This document shows positions 18,328-27,438 of a stretch of 64,000 nucleotides of DNA, one piece after another. Both the position numbers and the translations under genes were made by a program. The stretch's first letter is position 1. Each line of letters begins with the position of its first letter. The notes beneath the pieces are model-generated. The model searched no databases. It saw only the letters and a program-made list of their open reading frames with translations, and was not told the DNA's origin. Source of the DNA: Verrucomicrobiia bacterium (GTDB taxonomy: Bacteria; Verrucomicrobiota; Verrucomicrobiia; Opitutales; Opitutaceae); NCBI GenBank assembly GCA_011525695.1, contig WYBX01000086.1:163852-227851 (forward strand). The letters run 5' to 3'.

Positions 18328-19767
18328 ATGAGCTCACTCGATTTTATCCTCATCGTTTTCTATTTTCTCATCATTGTCGCAATCGGCTGCTGGTCGGGGC
18401 GCGAACAACGTTCATTGCGCGACTACTTTCTCGGCGGACGCTCGGTGCCGTGGTGGGCTGCCATGGCCTCGGGCGTGGCGACAATTGTGAGCGCGGTGTC
18501 GTATCTTGGCGCGCCGGGCGTCGCCTACGCCGGCGATTTTACACTGCATCAATACCGACTCGGCCTGCCGCTGGTGGCGCTGGTGCTGTGCGGGGTGATG
18601 ATCCCGCGGTTTTATGGGCGCCAGCACTATTCGATCTATCAGTTTCTGGAGGAACGGTTCGACACGCGTACGCGCCTCTTGGCGAGTGCCGTGTTTGTCG
18701 TGTTGAAGTCGTGCTATCTTGCCGTGGTGATCTACGCGCCGGCGCTGGTGATGAAGCAGATGTTTGGTGTGTCCGTTGCGTGGGTCGTGCTTTTCGTCGG
18801 ACTGATCACGACATTGTACACCATGATCGGCGGAATCAAGGCCGTGATCTGGACCGACACCCTGCAACTCGTTGTACTCCTCGGCGGCCTCTTTGTCGTG
18901 TTTGGCGTGGCCGTGGCGGGCATCGACGGGGGGCTGCGCACCGTGTGGGAGGTGGGCATGGCGCACGACAAGTTCCGCTTCTTCAATCCGTCGTGGAGTC
19001 TCGAGGAGCGCTACACGGTCCTCGGCGGCCTGATCGGCGGCACGGTCTATATGCTCACGCAATATGGTACCGACCAGGCCGAACTGCAGCGTTTTCTCAC
19101 GACGCGCACCTTGCGGCAGGCCAATGGCGCGCTGCTCGGCACGCTCGGCGTGACGTTCGCGTTTGGTCTGTTCACGTTCCTGATCGGCACGGCGGTTTTT
19201 GTCTTCTACCTTCAGCATCCGCGGCCGGGTGGCGCGCCGATCCCGTCGAACGAGGTGATGCCGACGTTCATCCTTGGCGAGCTTCCCCCGGGCTTGCGCG
19301 GTTTGCTCGTCGCCGGCGTGCTGTCCGCCGCGATGTCGACGATCAGCGCGGTGATCAATTCGGTGACGACGGTCGTAATTGCTGATTTTTTCCCCCGACT
19401 GCGCCGGGCGGAGACCACGCTGCGTCACGCGAAGTTGGTGAGCCTGGCCATTGGAATCGCCGGCACGGCCATGGCGGCGTTTGCCGGCCACCTCGGCAAC
19501 ATCCTCGAGATCACGATTCAACTCAGTACGTTGTTCGGAGCACCGCTCGTCGGCGTGTTTCTGCTCGGCATGCTGGTGCGACGCGCGACCGCCGCGGCGG
19601 CGTTCGCAGGCTTGATCAGCGGCTTCGCGTTGTCGCTTGTACTCACGTGGACCACGTCCTGGTCGTTCCTTTGGGTGGGTGCGTTGTCCGCGCTCGTTCC
19701 CGTTTTCGTCGGTAGCTTCGGTCGTGGTCAAGGCGCATCCGCGCCGACTGCGACGGAGGTGCAATGA
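18328..19767 (+). CDS. Sodium:solute symporter (SSS family)
   Basis: This 479-residue protein has about 13 hydrophobic segments spread along its length. Family features include the start SLDFILIVFYFLIIVAIGCWSGR, the REQRSLRDYFLGGRSVPWW block, GGIKAVIWTD, and the sodium-site region LLVAGVLSAAMSTISAVINS. It would import a sugar or sugar acid together with sodium ions across the inner membrane. The neighbours suggest its cargo is what the aldolase and FAD enzyme process, or what the BNR_4 protein releases. The next gene starts 18 bp downstream. Confidence 0.93.
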   Translation: MSSLDFILIVFYFLIIVAIGCWSGREQRSLRDYFLGGRSVPWWAAMASGVATIVSAVSYLGAPGVAYAGDFTLHQYRLGLPLVALVLCGVMIPRFYGRQHYSIYQFLEERFDTRTRLLASAVFVVLKSCYLAVVIYAPALVMKQMFGVSVAWVVLFVGLITTLYTMIGGIKAVIWTDTLQLVVLLGGLFVVFGVAVAGIDGGLRTVWEVGMAHDKFRFFNPSWSLEERYTVLGGLIGGTVYMLTQYGTDQAELQRFLTTRTLRQANGALLGTLGVTFAFGLFTFLIGTAVFVFYLQHPRPGGAPIPSNEVMPTFILGELPPGLRGLLVAGVLSAAMSTISAVINSVTTVVIADFFPRLRRAETTLRHAKLVSLAIGIAGTAMAAFAGHLGNILEITIQLSTLFGAPLVGVFLLGMLVRRATAAAAFAGLISGFALSLVLTWTTSWSFLWVGALSALVPVFVGSFGRGQGASAPTATEVQ

Positions 19768-19785
19768 AACTGCTTGGGTGGACCG

Positions 19786-21165
19786 ATGACTCCCCTGCGC
19801 GCCCTGGTCTTCAGTTTGGTTGCGGTGGCCGCCCTGCGTGCGGCCGAAGAAACGCCTCCGACCCCGCGCGCCGAGGGTTACCGCGGGATCTGGTTCACGC
19901 TCGGGCAGAAATCCGAGTACGGCGACAAGTACTCTGGTGGTCTCGGCACCTACACCGCCAACCACAACCCGCTCGCCGTCTACGCGCCGGCGGTGCAGAA
20001 GACGTTCTTCGTGTACGGCGGATCGCCCGACGGTTCACGCGCGCTGCTCTGCCTCATCGGCAGCTACGATCACCGGACCGGCCGGCTCGCCCGCCCGGTG
20101 GTGGTGCACGACAAGCGCCCGGTCAACGACCCGCACGACAACCCGAGCCTGAACATCGACCCGCAGGGTTATCTCTGGGTGTTCGTCAGCGGCCGGGCGA
20201 ACAGCCGGCCCGGTTTCATCTGTCGCAGCGCTGCGCCGTACGATCTGTCGCGCTTCGAGCGCATTGGGCAGCGCACGATCACATATTCGCAACCATGGTA
20301 TGTGCCGCGCCACGGTTTCCTGCACCTCTTCACGCAGTACACCAAGGGCCGCGAACTCTACTGGGAAACGAGCGCCGACGGCCGCACCTGGAGCGCCACG
20401 CACAAGCTCGCCGGCTTCGGCGGACACTACCAGACCAGTGGGGCGCGCGACGGCAAGGTGGCCTCGTTTTTCAACTACCACCCCGGCGGCAATGTCGACA
20501 AGCGCACCAACCTCTACTACGCGCAGACGACCGACTTTGGCGCCACCTGGACGACGGCTGCCGGCACGCCGCTCACGCTCCCGCTGGCCGCGGTGCAGAA
20601 CCCCGCCCTGGTGCGCGACTACGCGGCGGAGGGACGCCTCGTTTACACCTGCGACCTGAACTTCGACGCCGCGGGGAATCCGATCCTGCTCTACGTCGTC
20701 TCGCGCGATTACCGTCCCGGTCCGGCCGGCGGCGAACGCGAGTGGACGATCGCGCATTGGTGCGGCGGGCGCTGGGGGTTTTCCACCGTGGCGAAGTCCG
20801 ACCACAACTACGACATGGGCAGCGTCTACGTGCAGCGCGACGAGTGGCTGGTGATCGCACCGACCGACGTTGGTCCGCAGCCGTGGGGAACGGGCGGCGA
20901 CATGGTGTTGTGGGCGAGCAAGGACGAAGGCCGCACCTGGACGCGCCGGCGCACGATCACCGAAAAGAGCGAGTTCAACCACAGCTACGCCCGCCGCCCG
21001 CGCGACGCGCGGGACCCGTTCTTCGCCTTCTGGGCCGACGGCGACCCCAACCAGCCCAGCCCCTCGCGGCTGTATTTCACCGACTCGCAGGGCGAGAAAC
21101 TCTGGCGGATGCCCTACACCTTCCCCGCCGGCGCGGAAAGCGCCGCGCCTGAACGGGTGCGGTGA
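19786..21165 (+). CDS. Exported BNR_4-family beta-propeller protein
   Basis: ATG 19786 gives 459 residues with a signal peptide (LRALVFSLVAVAALRAAEE). The start of the mature region (YRGIWFTLGQ, YGDKYSGGLGTYTANH) is the hallmark of BNR_4 propellers. Asp-box-like blocks recur (TSADGRTWSA, TTDFGATWTT, SKDEGRTWTR). Seven-bladed propeller polysaccharide lyases share this fold, including ulvan lyases, and conserved His/Tyr such as HDNPSLNID and FNHSYARRP could be catalytic; this is a possibility, not an assignment. A second frame also opens at ATG 19764 but encodes an Arg/Pro-rich shadow. It is the last gene of the operon beginning at 15588. Confidence 0.8.
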   Translation: MTPLRALVFSLVAVAALRAAEETPPTPRAEGYRGIWFTLGQKSEYGDKYSGGLGTYTANHNPLAVYAPAVQKTFFVYGGSPDGSRALLCLIGSYDHRTGRLARPVVVHDKRPVNDPHDNPSLNIDPQGYLWVFVSGRANSRPGFICRSAAPYDLSRFERIGQRTITYSQPWYVPRHGFLHLFTQYTKGRELYWETSADGRTWSATHKLAGFGGHYQTSGARDGKVASFFNYHPGGNVDKRTNLYYAQTTDFGATWTTAAGTPLTLPLAAVQNPALVRDYAAEGRLVYTCDLNFDAAGNPILLYVVSRDYRPGPAGGEREWTIAHWCGGRWGFSTVAKSDHNYDMGSVYVQRDEWLVIAPTDVGPQPWGTGGDMVLWASKDEGRTWTRRRTITEKSEFNHSYARRPRDARDPFFAFWADGDPNQPSPSRLYFTDSQGEKLWRMPYTFPAGAESAAPERVR

Positions 21166-22102
21166 GCGCCCGGTGGCGGGCCGCGGTGCCAGACTATCCC
21201 TCGTGGCTGACCCGCACGGGGCGCGGGACCCTCTCACGGCGTGAGCCGGCGATCGCGGCGCGGCGTCAGCGGTGCTGCGCCGATTCAAGGTCTGCGAGCG
21301 CAATTCGCACGGAAGTGACCTTTTCGAAATAGTCCTGCTCGCCGCTCTCGAAGAGAAAGGCGACGGATTGGTCAGGCAACCCCGCCGGGCAGTAATCAAT
21401 TTGCCGGCGGTCGCACGCCGTTCGCGTGGACAAATGCCCGGATTTCGGAGACGAAATCCGGTTCAAACAGCCGGAACGAGCGGTTCGCATCACGCTGCGC
21501 GGTCAGGAAGAGCTCTCCCGGGCGCCGCTCGAAAGCGGCAGGGTGCGACACTAGATTCTCCTCGCGCAGCACGACGACCGGTCGCGACCAGCAGCGTCCG
21601 TCGTCACTGGAAAAGGCCAGAGGGGAAGGCACGAAGACACGAACGATTTCGGACTACGATGGCGGCGATGGTTTCCTTATCCCTTCGTGCCTTCGAGGCT
21701 TTGTGTGAGTCTCTCATGCCCTCCCTTCGGGGCTCCCAACGTAACGTCGGCGGCTCCCCAGGGTCCAATCCTGCGAAAACTCGATTCAGGGTATTCCTGA
21801 CGCGTCCTCAGTGAACTCACACGAAGGCACGAGGACACGAGGCCGATCCGATGACCGCATCCTCAGGGGCGGGGAATCCTGCCCGCATTCTTCACCAGGA
21901 ACCCTGATTGTAATATTGTCCGACAGCAGGGGCAGCAGCTCACGCCAAGACGACAGGGCAAACCAAGAATGAGTATTCTGGAATCGTTTCGAAGATTCGA
22001 AGCGTTGCTGAAATCCGGTTTGGTCGGATTGACCTTGGTCCGGCTTGGCGGCTGGGCGTGAAGAAAGGTTGCGGCCGCCAGCCTCGGTATGAAATGCCCG
22101 GC
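21166..22102. other. 937-bp region of decayed DNA
   Basis: No intact gene is visible between the BNR_4 stop and the RraA-like stop. It contains a sialidase remnant (21266-21632), a perfect hairpin within that remnant (21438-21461, arms CCGGATTTCG and CGAAATCCGG with GAGA loop), and low-information text such as two similar AAGGCACGAAGACACGA-type stretches near 21630 and 21823. I see no RNA gene. Confidence 0.6.
21266..21632 (-). pseudogene. Remnant of a sialidase-like BNR gene
   Basis: On the reverse strand, LAFSSDDGRCWSRPVVVL and the following ENLVSHPAAFERRPGELFL closely match LAFSSDDGRNWSKPIVVL and ENLVSYPYAFERRPGEIYL of the intact sialidase-like gene at 12924-14201. The frame then stops at 21396. 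A second frame continues with PDQSVAFLFESGEQDYFEKV and stops at 21266, resembling the usual C-terminus of sialidases. The N-terminal two thirds are missing and the two parts are in different frames, so this is a broken copy. It shows that the locus once held a second such gene. Confidence 0.8.
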
Positions 22103-23005
22103 CTACAGCAGATCCTTGAACCACTCCGCGGCGCCTTCCCAATCGACGGTTTCGTCGGGCTTCCGGCCCATCTGATCGTATAGCCGCCGGCGGGACTTCT
22201 TGTCATCGACCGCAATCCGCGCGGCAATCACGAGGACGTCCTCGGCAACTTCGATTGGCACGACGAGGCAGCCGTCCCAATCGCAGCCGACAATGTCGCC
22301 CGGCCGAACCATCACCCCGCCGCAGCCGATCGGAACCTCGGCTTCCACCAGTTCGACGCGGCCGGGAATGATCGGCCGCCCAATGCCGCGACAGGCGAGC
22401 TGCACCTGCTGCAGGATCACCTCGTCGGTGTCGCGGCAGTTTCCATCGGTGACGATGCCGGCGACACCCTTGGCCATCATGCCGAGGCTGTTGGCGGAGC
22501 CCCAGTAGCCGCACTCCTTTGCCCCGCTGGTCGACATAACGATGACCGAGCCGCGCTTCGTTTCGGGGTTTGACACATGCCAGCCGCCCATCTCGCGCCA
22601 GATGCCGTGCTGCTCGAGCGCCTGCTCGCGCGTGAGCGTGGGCATCCGCCGGTTGGTGGGAATCACCCGCATCGTCACGGCGGGCCCGAAGAATCGCACG
22701 CCCATCCACAACGGCCGGATGGCCGGATCCATCAGGGTCAGATCGGCCCGACCGACAGCGTCGAGCCCGTCACAGACGTCCGTCACGCGGAGGAATTTTC
22801 CGAAACGGGCTGCGAGGGCATAGGGGTCCTTGCCGCTGCCGGAACTCGCCGCTGTGCCGCTCTTCGCCGGAGCGGTCGCGGCAGGTGCGGAGGCAGCCAC
22901 CGCCGCGGCGGCGCCGATCATGGCGGAGGTGCGGATGAAGTCCCGCCGGGTCTGGCCGGGATGGTCAGCCGGGGTGCTGTTCGAGGCGTTCGTTTCCGAG
23001 TTCAT
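22103..23005 (-). CDS. TAT-exported RraA-family protein
   Basis: From ATG 23005 the protein has 300 residues with a twin-arginine signal (TRRDFIRTSAMIG). The rest matches the RraA / HMG aldolase fold: the motif region IVTDGNCRDTDEV carries the D-G-x-x-R-D signature, and GCGGVMVRPGDIVGCDWDG is the second family block. Members include 4-hydroxy-4-methyl-2-oxoglutarate aldolases and unassigned proteins. Export is unusual for this family in model bacteria. It is the last gene of the minus-strand cluster, 81 bp after the esterase. Confidence 0.87.
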   Translation of the reverse strand: MNSETNASNSTPADHPGQTRRDFIRTSAMIGAAAAVAASAPAATAPAKSGTAASSGSGKDPYALAARFGKFLRVTDVCDGLDAVGRADLTLMDPAIRPLWMGVRFFGPAVTMRVIPTNRRMPTLTREQALEQHGIWREMGGWHVSNPETKRGSVIVMSTSGAKECGYWGSANSLGMMAKGVAGIVTDGNCRDTDEVILQQVQLACRGIGRPIIPGRVELVEAEVPIGCGGVMVRPGDIVGCDWDGCLVVPIEVAEDVLVIAARIAVDDKKSRRRLYDQMGRKPDETVDWEGAAEWFKDLL

Positions 23006-23086
23006 GCTGGTTGCTCCTGGTTGGGTTTGATCTGGGCAGGCGGGGAAAGGGCGCTTGGCCGGCAAAAGGGACCCCGGACGGGTGCG

Positions 23087-24226
23087 TCAACGGACGGGGA
23101 GGTGCTTTTCGAACCACGCGATCATGCGCTCCCGCATCTCGGGGAGGTATTCGTGACCGGTGTTCTTCCAGACGACGCTGTGGAAATTTTCGGGCTTGCC
23201 ATGGAGCCGGTAAACCTCGGCCAGCTTGCGCTCGAGGGTCTCGACGCCGTCAAGCGGTGCCCCGGGATCCTGATCGCCGGAAAGCTCGAGATGGGGCCGG
23301 GGCGCGACCAGGGCATGGATCGCCTCGGTGTCGAAGTGCTGCAGCATCCCGGGCACGAAATAATAGATGCCATGGGCCTTCAGATAGCCGTGCTGGATCA
23401 GCTCGGTGTAGCGGGTGAAGCACACGACGCCGACGATCGCCTTGATTCGTTCATCGATGGCGGCGAGCCACCAGCTGCGCGTGCAGCCCATGCTCATGCC
23501 GGTGGCGCCGATTTTTTCGGGATCGATGTCATCCCGCGTGCCGAGGTAATCGAGCAGGCATTGTTCATCGCGCACCTGCATCCCCCAGAGCGAGCGGCCG
23601 AGCCACAGGTTGATTTTGCTGAACGACAGCTCCTGCGCCTGCTTGTTTTCGATCGCGCCAGCCGGCCCACGGCCGATTCGCTCCCCATGGAAATAGCCAT
23701 CGATCGCGGCGACAACATAGCCCTTCCGCACGAGGTGCGTTCCGGCGTGATCCCGTGCGGCAACATCGAGGCAGACGCTGTCCTTGGAGCCGCCGTGCTC
23801 ATGCAGCAGGACGATGCAGGGTCGGCGGGCGGGGGCGGCGCCGGCGGGTTCGCGGGGGCGCATGATGTAGCCGGGCACGATCGCATCGGCGCCATTGTGA
23901 AACTCGATCTTTTCCAGGATGAACTCCCCGCGATCCTCGGTGGCGACGATCCGGACCTGCCGCGGATCGGGGCGTGCGGGCAGGTCGCCCATCAGCTTGA
24001 TCAGCGTGGCGCGAACCTCGAGCCGATCGACTTCCCACTGGCGCAGGCTGGTGGGCAGCGGCCATTCCGGCAGCTGCAACGACGCGCGGAATTCGGGAGG
24101 CACGCCGGCCCATTTCGGATTCAGCGGCGTGCCGCCCTTCGCATGCGGCGAGGTGGCACGTTCCTGGGCTGAGGCAAAGGCCGCGGATGTCATGAAAACG
24201 ATGACAGCGATAAGACGGGAGACCAT
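23087..24226 (-). CDS. Exported alpha/beta-hydrolase (acetyl-xylan-esterase-like)
   Basis: From ATG 24226 there are 379 residues with a signal peptide (LIAVIVFMTSAAFASA). The alpha/beta-hydrolase catalytic elements are visible: an oxyanion region IVLLHEHGGSKDS, the nucleophile elbow GMSMG with Ser245, an acid in LSGDQDPGAP and a His in NTGHEYLPEM. Relatives are annotated as acetyl xylan esterase or dienelactone-hydrolase-like and remove acyl groups from plant or algal polysaccharides. Its neighbours, a sulfatase and an RraA-like protein, suggest removal of side groups from a decorated glycan. Confidence 0.82.
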   Translation of the reverse strand: MVSRLIAVIVFMTSAAFASAQERATSPHAKGGTPLNPKWAGVPPEFRASLQLPEWPLPTSLRQWEVDRLEVRATLIKLMGDLPARPDPRQVRIVATEDRGEFILEKIEFHNGADAIVPGYIMRPREPAGAAPARRPCIVLLHEHGGSKDSVCLDVAARDHAGTHLVRKGYVVAAIDGYFHGERIGRGPAGAIENKQAQELSFSKINLWLGRSLWGMQVRDEQCLLDYLGTRDDIDPEKIGATGMSMGCTRSWWLAAIDERIKAIVGVVCFTRYTELIQHGYLKAHGIYYFVPGMLQHFDTEAIHALVAPRPHLELSGDQDPGAPLDGVETLERKLAEVYRLHGKPENFHSVVWKNTGHEYLPEMRERMIAWFEKHLPVR

Positions 24227-24285
24227 CGGAAAGCAGTCGTGAATCAAACCCGCGGCGGGTGGGCTCACGAGCTCAAAAGGTTGCC

Positions 24286-24382
24286 AGGAGTCGGTCGGAC
24301 TTATGCGGTCCGTTCCGGTGGAGGCGAACTGAAGGTTGGAGAGCCGACAGCCTCCGGAACGAAAATGCCGCAGGCATTCTCG
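24286..24382 (+). repeat. Dispersed repeat family C copy 1
   Basis: About 97 bp beginning AGGAGTCGGTCGGACTTA and ending in a hairpin (arms CGAAAATGCC and GGCATTCTCG, one mismatch). It is similar over its whole length to 52609-52706, sharing GTCGGACTTA, GTTGGA, CGACAGCCTCC and the final hairpin. Confidence 0.75.
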
Positions 24383-24400
24383 CCGGTCGGAGCCGCGGCG

Positions 24401-25807
24401 CTACCGGCGCGGAGCGACTTCCTTTTCCCACGCGACGAGCAGCTGGCGCAACCGCGCGCCATCGGCGGGACGTTGCGCCAGCAGGTCGTGCCTCTCGCCC
24501 ACGTCGGCATCGAGATCGAAAAGCCCCTCCTCCTCGACCTTTGCGCCCACGGTTCGAATCACATACTTCAACGAACCCTCGCGCACGGCCTTCCAGGTGG
24601 AATCGCCACGCCGGCCACGCCAGAAGAGCGTCCGGGGGATAGTCGGCCCGCCCGCGGCGACGGCGGCGAGGACATCGATGCCGTCAAAGTGAAATCCAGG
24701 CGGCAGCTTCGCGCCCGCGGCCCGCACCATCGAGGCGGTGAGGTCCATGGTGATGCCCACCTGGGTGCTGGTGGTGTTGGCCGGCAGCACCCCCGGCCAG
24801 CGCACGATGCAGGGCACGCGGATTCCCCCCTCGAAGGTGTTGCCCTTGAATCCGCGCAAGGGGGTCGGCCGGGCGCTGCGGGTGCCGCCATTGTCGCTCT
24901 TGAAAATCACCAGCGTCCGTCCGGTCAGCCCGTGCTCTTCGAGCGCGGCGAGGATCCGGCCAATCGCCCCGTCGAGGCTTTCAATCATCGCGGCATAAAC
25001 CGCCGGCGGGCCCTTGCCCTGGTTCCACAACGCTTCCTCCTTGGCCAGCGGCTGCGGCTTGCGATCCTGCGGGCCCTGAAACGGGGCGTGCGGGGCGGTG
25101 AACGGCACGTAGAGGAAGAAGGGCCGGGCCCGGTTTGCGGCGATGAACTGCTCCGCCTCCGCGGCGACCAGTTCGGTGAAGTATCCATCCCGTACGATCG
25201 GCTTCCCGTTCAGGTAAAGCGCGGTGGGCTCCGCAGCGTCCTCGACATGGTGAAAATAATCCATCCCGCCGCCAATCGCGTAGAAGGCATGGTCGAAGCC
25301 GTGGTGCCCCGGCGCGAACTTCTCCTCGTATCCGAGATGCCACTTCCCGGTGATTGCCGTGGAATATCCCGCCCGCTTCAGCACGCGCGCCAGCGAACCT
25401 TCATTGGCCGGCAACCCGAGATCATGGGTCTTCCGCAGCCGGACGGCGTCGTCGTAGCGGCCGACGTTGCCATTGCCGATGGCGCTCTCCAGGCCGCCGA
25501 CGCGCTGCTGGTAGCGGCCGGTGATCAAGGCGGTGCGGGTGGGCGAGCAGGACGGGCCATTGGAGTAGAATTCCGTGAAACGCACGCCCTCGCGGGCCAG
25601 CTCGTCGAGCCACGGCGTGCGGATGTCGCGCACGCCGTAGCTGCCGATGTCGGCATAGCCCAAATCATCCGCGAGCAGGAACACGATGTTCGGCGGCGGA
25701 GTTTCGGCCGCGCCGGAGCAGGCGCAGAGCAGCAGGGCGAGACCGACGGCGGCGCGCGCCAGCGCGGCCGGGAGTCCGGACCGGAGGATGCGAGTGGAGG
25801 CCTTCAT
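24401..25807 (-). CDS. Exported Cys-type sulfatase
   Basis: From ATG 25807 there are 468 residues with an N-terminal export signal ending LALLLCACSG, which may be a lipoprotein signal. The type I sulfatase motif CSPTR (Cys87, to be matured to formylglycine) lies in SCSPTRTALITGRY. The metal-binding start NIVFLLADDLGYADIG, the block ITGKWHLGY and the later KSDNGG also match. It would remove sulfate esters from a carbohydrate. The maturing enzyme (FGE) is not in this window. It lies 25 bp after the aldehyde dehydrogenase gene on the same strand. Confidence 0.93.
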   Translation of the reverse strand: MKASTRILRSGLPAALARAAVGLALLLCACSGAAETPPPNIVFLLADDLGYADIGSYGVRDIRTPWLDELAREGVRFTEFYSNGPSCSPTRTALITGRYQQRVGGLESAIGNGNVGRYDDAVRLRKTHDLGLPANEGSLARVLKRAGYSTAITGKWHLGYEEKFAPGHHGFDHAFYAIGGGMDYFHHVEDAAEPTALYLNGKPIVRDGYFTELVAAEAEQFIAANRARPFFLYVPFTAPHAPFQGPQDRKPQPLAKEEALWNQGKGPPAVYAAMIESLDGAIGRILAALEEHGLTGRTLVIFKSDNGGTRSARPTPLRGFKGNTFEGGIRVPCIVRWPGVLPANTTSTQVGITMDLTASMVRAAGAKLPPGFHFDGIDVLAAVAAGGPTIPRTLFWRGRRGDSTWKAVREGSLKYVIRTVGAKVEEEGLFDLDADVGERHDLLAQRPADGARLRQLLVAWEKEVAPRR

Positions 25808-25832
25808 CGGAAGAAAACGATGCCCGTTCCGC

Positions 25833-27434
25833 CTAATCCGGCCGGACCGGTTCCCGGGAATGGTGGCCGTCGACGAGCCGGAGGATGCCGTCGGGATTCG
25901 CGTTCTGCAGCTGCGGCGGCAGGAATTCGTCCGGCAGCCCCTGGTAGCAGACGGGCCGCGCGAACCGCAGCAAGGCGGCGGTGCCGACGGAAGTGAAGCG
26001 CACGTCGGTCGTGGCCGGATACGGGCCGCCATGGTTCATGGCGGGGCACACCTCCACCCCGGTCGGAAATCCATTGATGACGATCCGCCCTGCCCGTCTT
26101 TCGAGTTCGGCCAGCAAGGCCGCCGCCTGGCGCAAGTCTTCCGCCGTGGCATGCACCGTCGCCGTCAGCTGGCCCTCCACCGCTCGCGCGCAGGCGGCGA
26201 GTTCCGCGAGGTCGCGCGCACGGATCACCAGCGTGAACGGCCCGAAGGCCTCGGTGGCCATGGCCGGCGTTTTCAGGAACTCAGCTGCCGTGGTCATCGC
26301 CACGCTGGGCTGGCCCTCCATCCGGGCGGCCACCGCCTCGGCCTTGCCGCGGGCAATGATGGTCACACCGCTGGCCGCCGTGATGGTGCCGCGATGCTCC
26401 TCGAACGCATCCCGGATCCCCGGTGACAGCATGGTGGCGGACGGCAGCGTCTCGACCCGGTTGCACAAGGCGTCGAGAAACGCGTCGGTGTCGATCCCGG
26501 CCACCGTAAACACAAGTCCCGGCTTGGTGCAGAACTGGCCCACGCCGAGCGTGAACGAGGCGGCCAGCCCCTCGGCGATGGCGGCCGGCCGTTCGCGCAG
26601 CGCGCCGGGGAGCAGGAACACCGGATTGAGGCTGCTCATCTCGGCAAACACCGGGATCGGATGCGGCCGCGCCGCGGCCGCGTCGAACAGCGCCCGCCCG
26701 GCCGTGTGTGAACCCGTGAAGCCGACGGCGGCGGTTGCCGGATGCCGGACCATCGCAACGCCGATCGTCGCGCCGCCGCCATGGATCAACGAGAATACGC
26801 CGGGAGGCAGCGCGAGCGCGGCCGCCGCCCGCAGGATCGTCCGGCCCACGAGCTCGGCGGTGCCCGGATGCGAGCGATGCGCCTTCACGACCACCGGGCA
26901 GCCGGCGGCGAACGCCGACGCCGTGTCTCCCCCCGCGACCGAGAAGGCAAACGGGAAATTGCTCGAGCCAAACACGACCACCGGACCCACCGGGATCAGC
27001 ATCCGCCGGAGATCGGGTCGCGGCAGCGGCTGGCGATCGGGCAGCGCCCGATCGATTCGGGCGTCGACCCATGAGCCTTCCCGCACCACCTCGGCAAACA
27101 GCCGGAGCTGGCCGCACGTGCGCGCCCGCTCGCCCTTGAGCCGGGCCAGCGGCAACCCCGTTTCCGCGTGCGCCCGCTCCAACAGCGGTTCCCCGATCGC
27201 CTCGATCTCCTCGGCAATCCCGTCGAGCAAGAGCGCCCGGACCCTTGCCGACACCGTGCGATAATGGGCAAACGCGTCGGCGGCCGCCGTCATCGCCCGA
27301 TTCATTTCTCCCGGTGAGGCCTCGAAAAAATCCGGCGCCAGCCGTGCGCCGGTGGCGGGATTGATGGCTCGGAATGAGGAGGCTTCGGAATCGCCAGTGC
27401 CTCCCGCGATCAGGCTGTGTCCATCCAGGTTCAT
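25833..27434 (-). CDS. 2-oxoglutarate semialdehyde dehydrogenase-like aldehyde dehydrogenase
   Basis: This 533-residue aldehyde dehydrogenase has the longer form typical of 2,5-dioxovalerate (2-oxoglutarate semialdehyde) dehydrogenases. Catalytic residues are clear: Asn159 in GSSNFPFAF, Lys184 in VVVKAHRSH, Glu265 in FAEMSSLNP and Cys302 in GQFCTKPG; all these local motifs are those of that subfamily. It oxidises the semialdehyde to 2-oxoglutarate with NAD(P)+. It begins 4 bp after the FAH-family dehydratase gene, which makes its substrate in the Weimberg-type oxidative pentose pathway, so the pairing supports the call. Confidence 0.9.
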   Translation of the reverse strand: MNLDGHSLIAGGTGDSEASSFRAINPATGARLAPDFFEASPGEMNRAMTAAADAFAHYRTVSARVRALLLDGIAEEIEAIGEPLLERAHAETGLPLARLKGERARTCGQLRLFAEVVREGSWVDARIDRALPDRQPLPRPDLRRMLIPVGPVVVFGSSNFPFAFSVAGGDTASAFAAGCPVVVKAHRSHPGTAELVGRTILRAAAALALPPGVFSLIHGGGATIGVAMVRHPATAAVGFTGSHTAGRALFDAAAARPHPIPVFAEMSSLNPVFLLPGALRERPAAIAEGLAASFTLGVGQFCTKPGLVFTVAGIDTDAFLDALCNRVETLPSATMLSPGIRDAFEEHRGTITAASGVTIIARGKAEAVAARMEGQPSVAMTTAAEFLKTPAMATEAFGPFTLVIRARDLAELAACARAVEGQLTATVHATAEDLRQAAALLAELERRAGRIVINGFPTGVEVCPAMNHGGPYPATTDVRFTSVGTAALLRFARPVCYQGLPDEFLPPQLQNANPDGILRLVDGHHSREPVRPD

Positions 27435-27438
27435 GGCA

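Noticed and set aside
18412..19965. 517-codon minus-strand open frame
   Set aside because: Antisense to the sodium:solute symporter gene, charged and repetitive, no domain.
19764..21152. 462-codon frame starting at an ATGA overlap with the symporter stop
   Set aside because: The overlap is attractive, but this frame is an Arg/Pro-rich shadow; the frame from 19786 has a signal peptide and BNR_4 wording.
21630..21845. Two AAGGCACGA-GACACGA-like stretches as a possible direct repeat element
   Set aside because: Short, imperfect and simple in sequence; could be chance or an old duplication with no defined ends.
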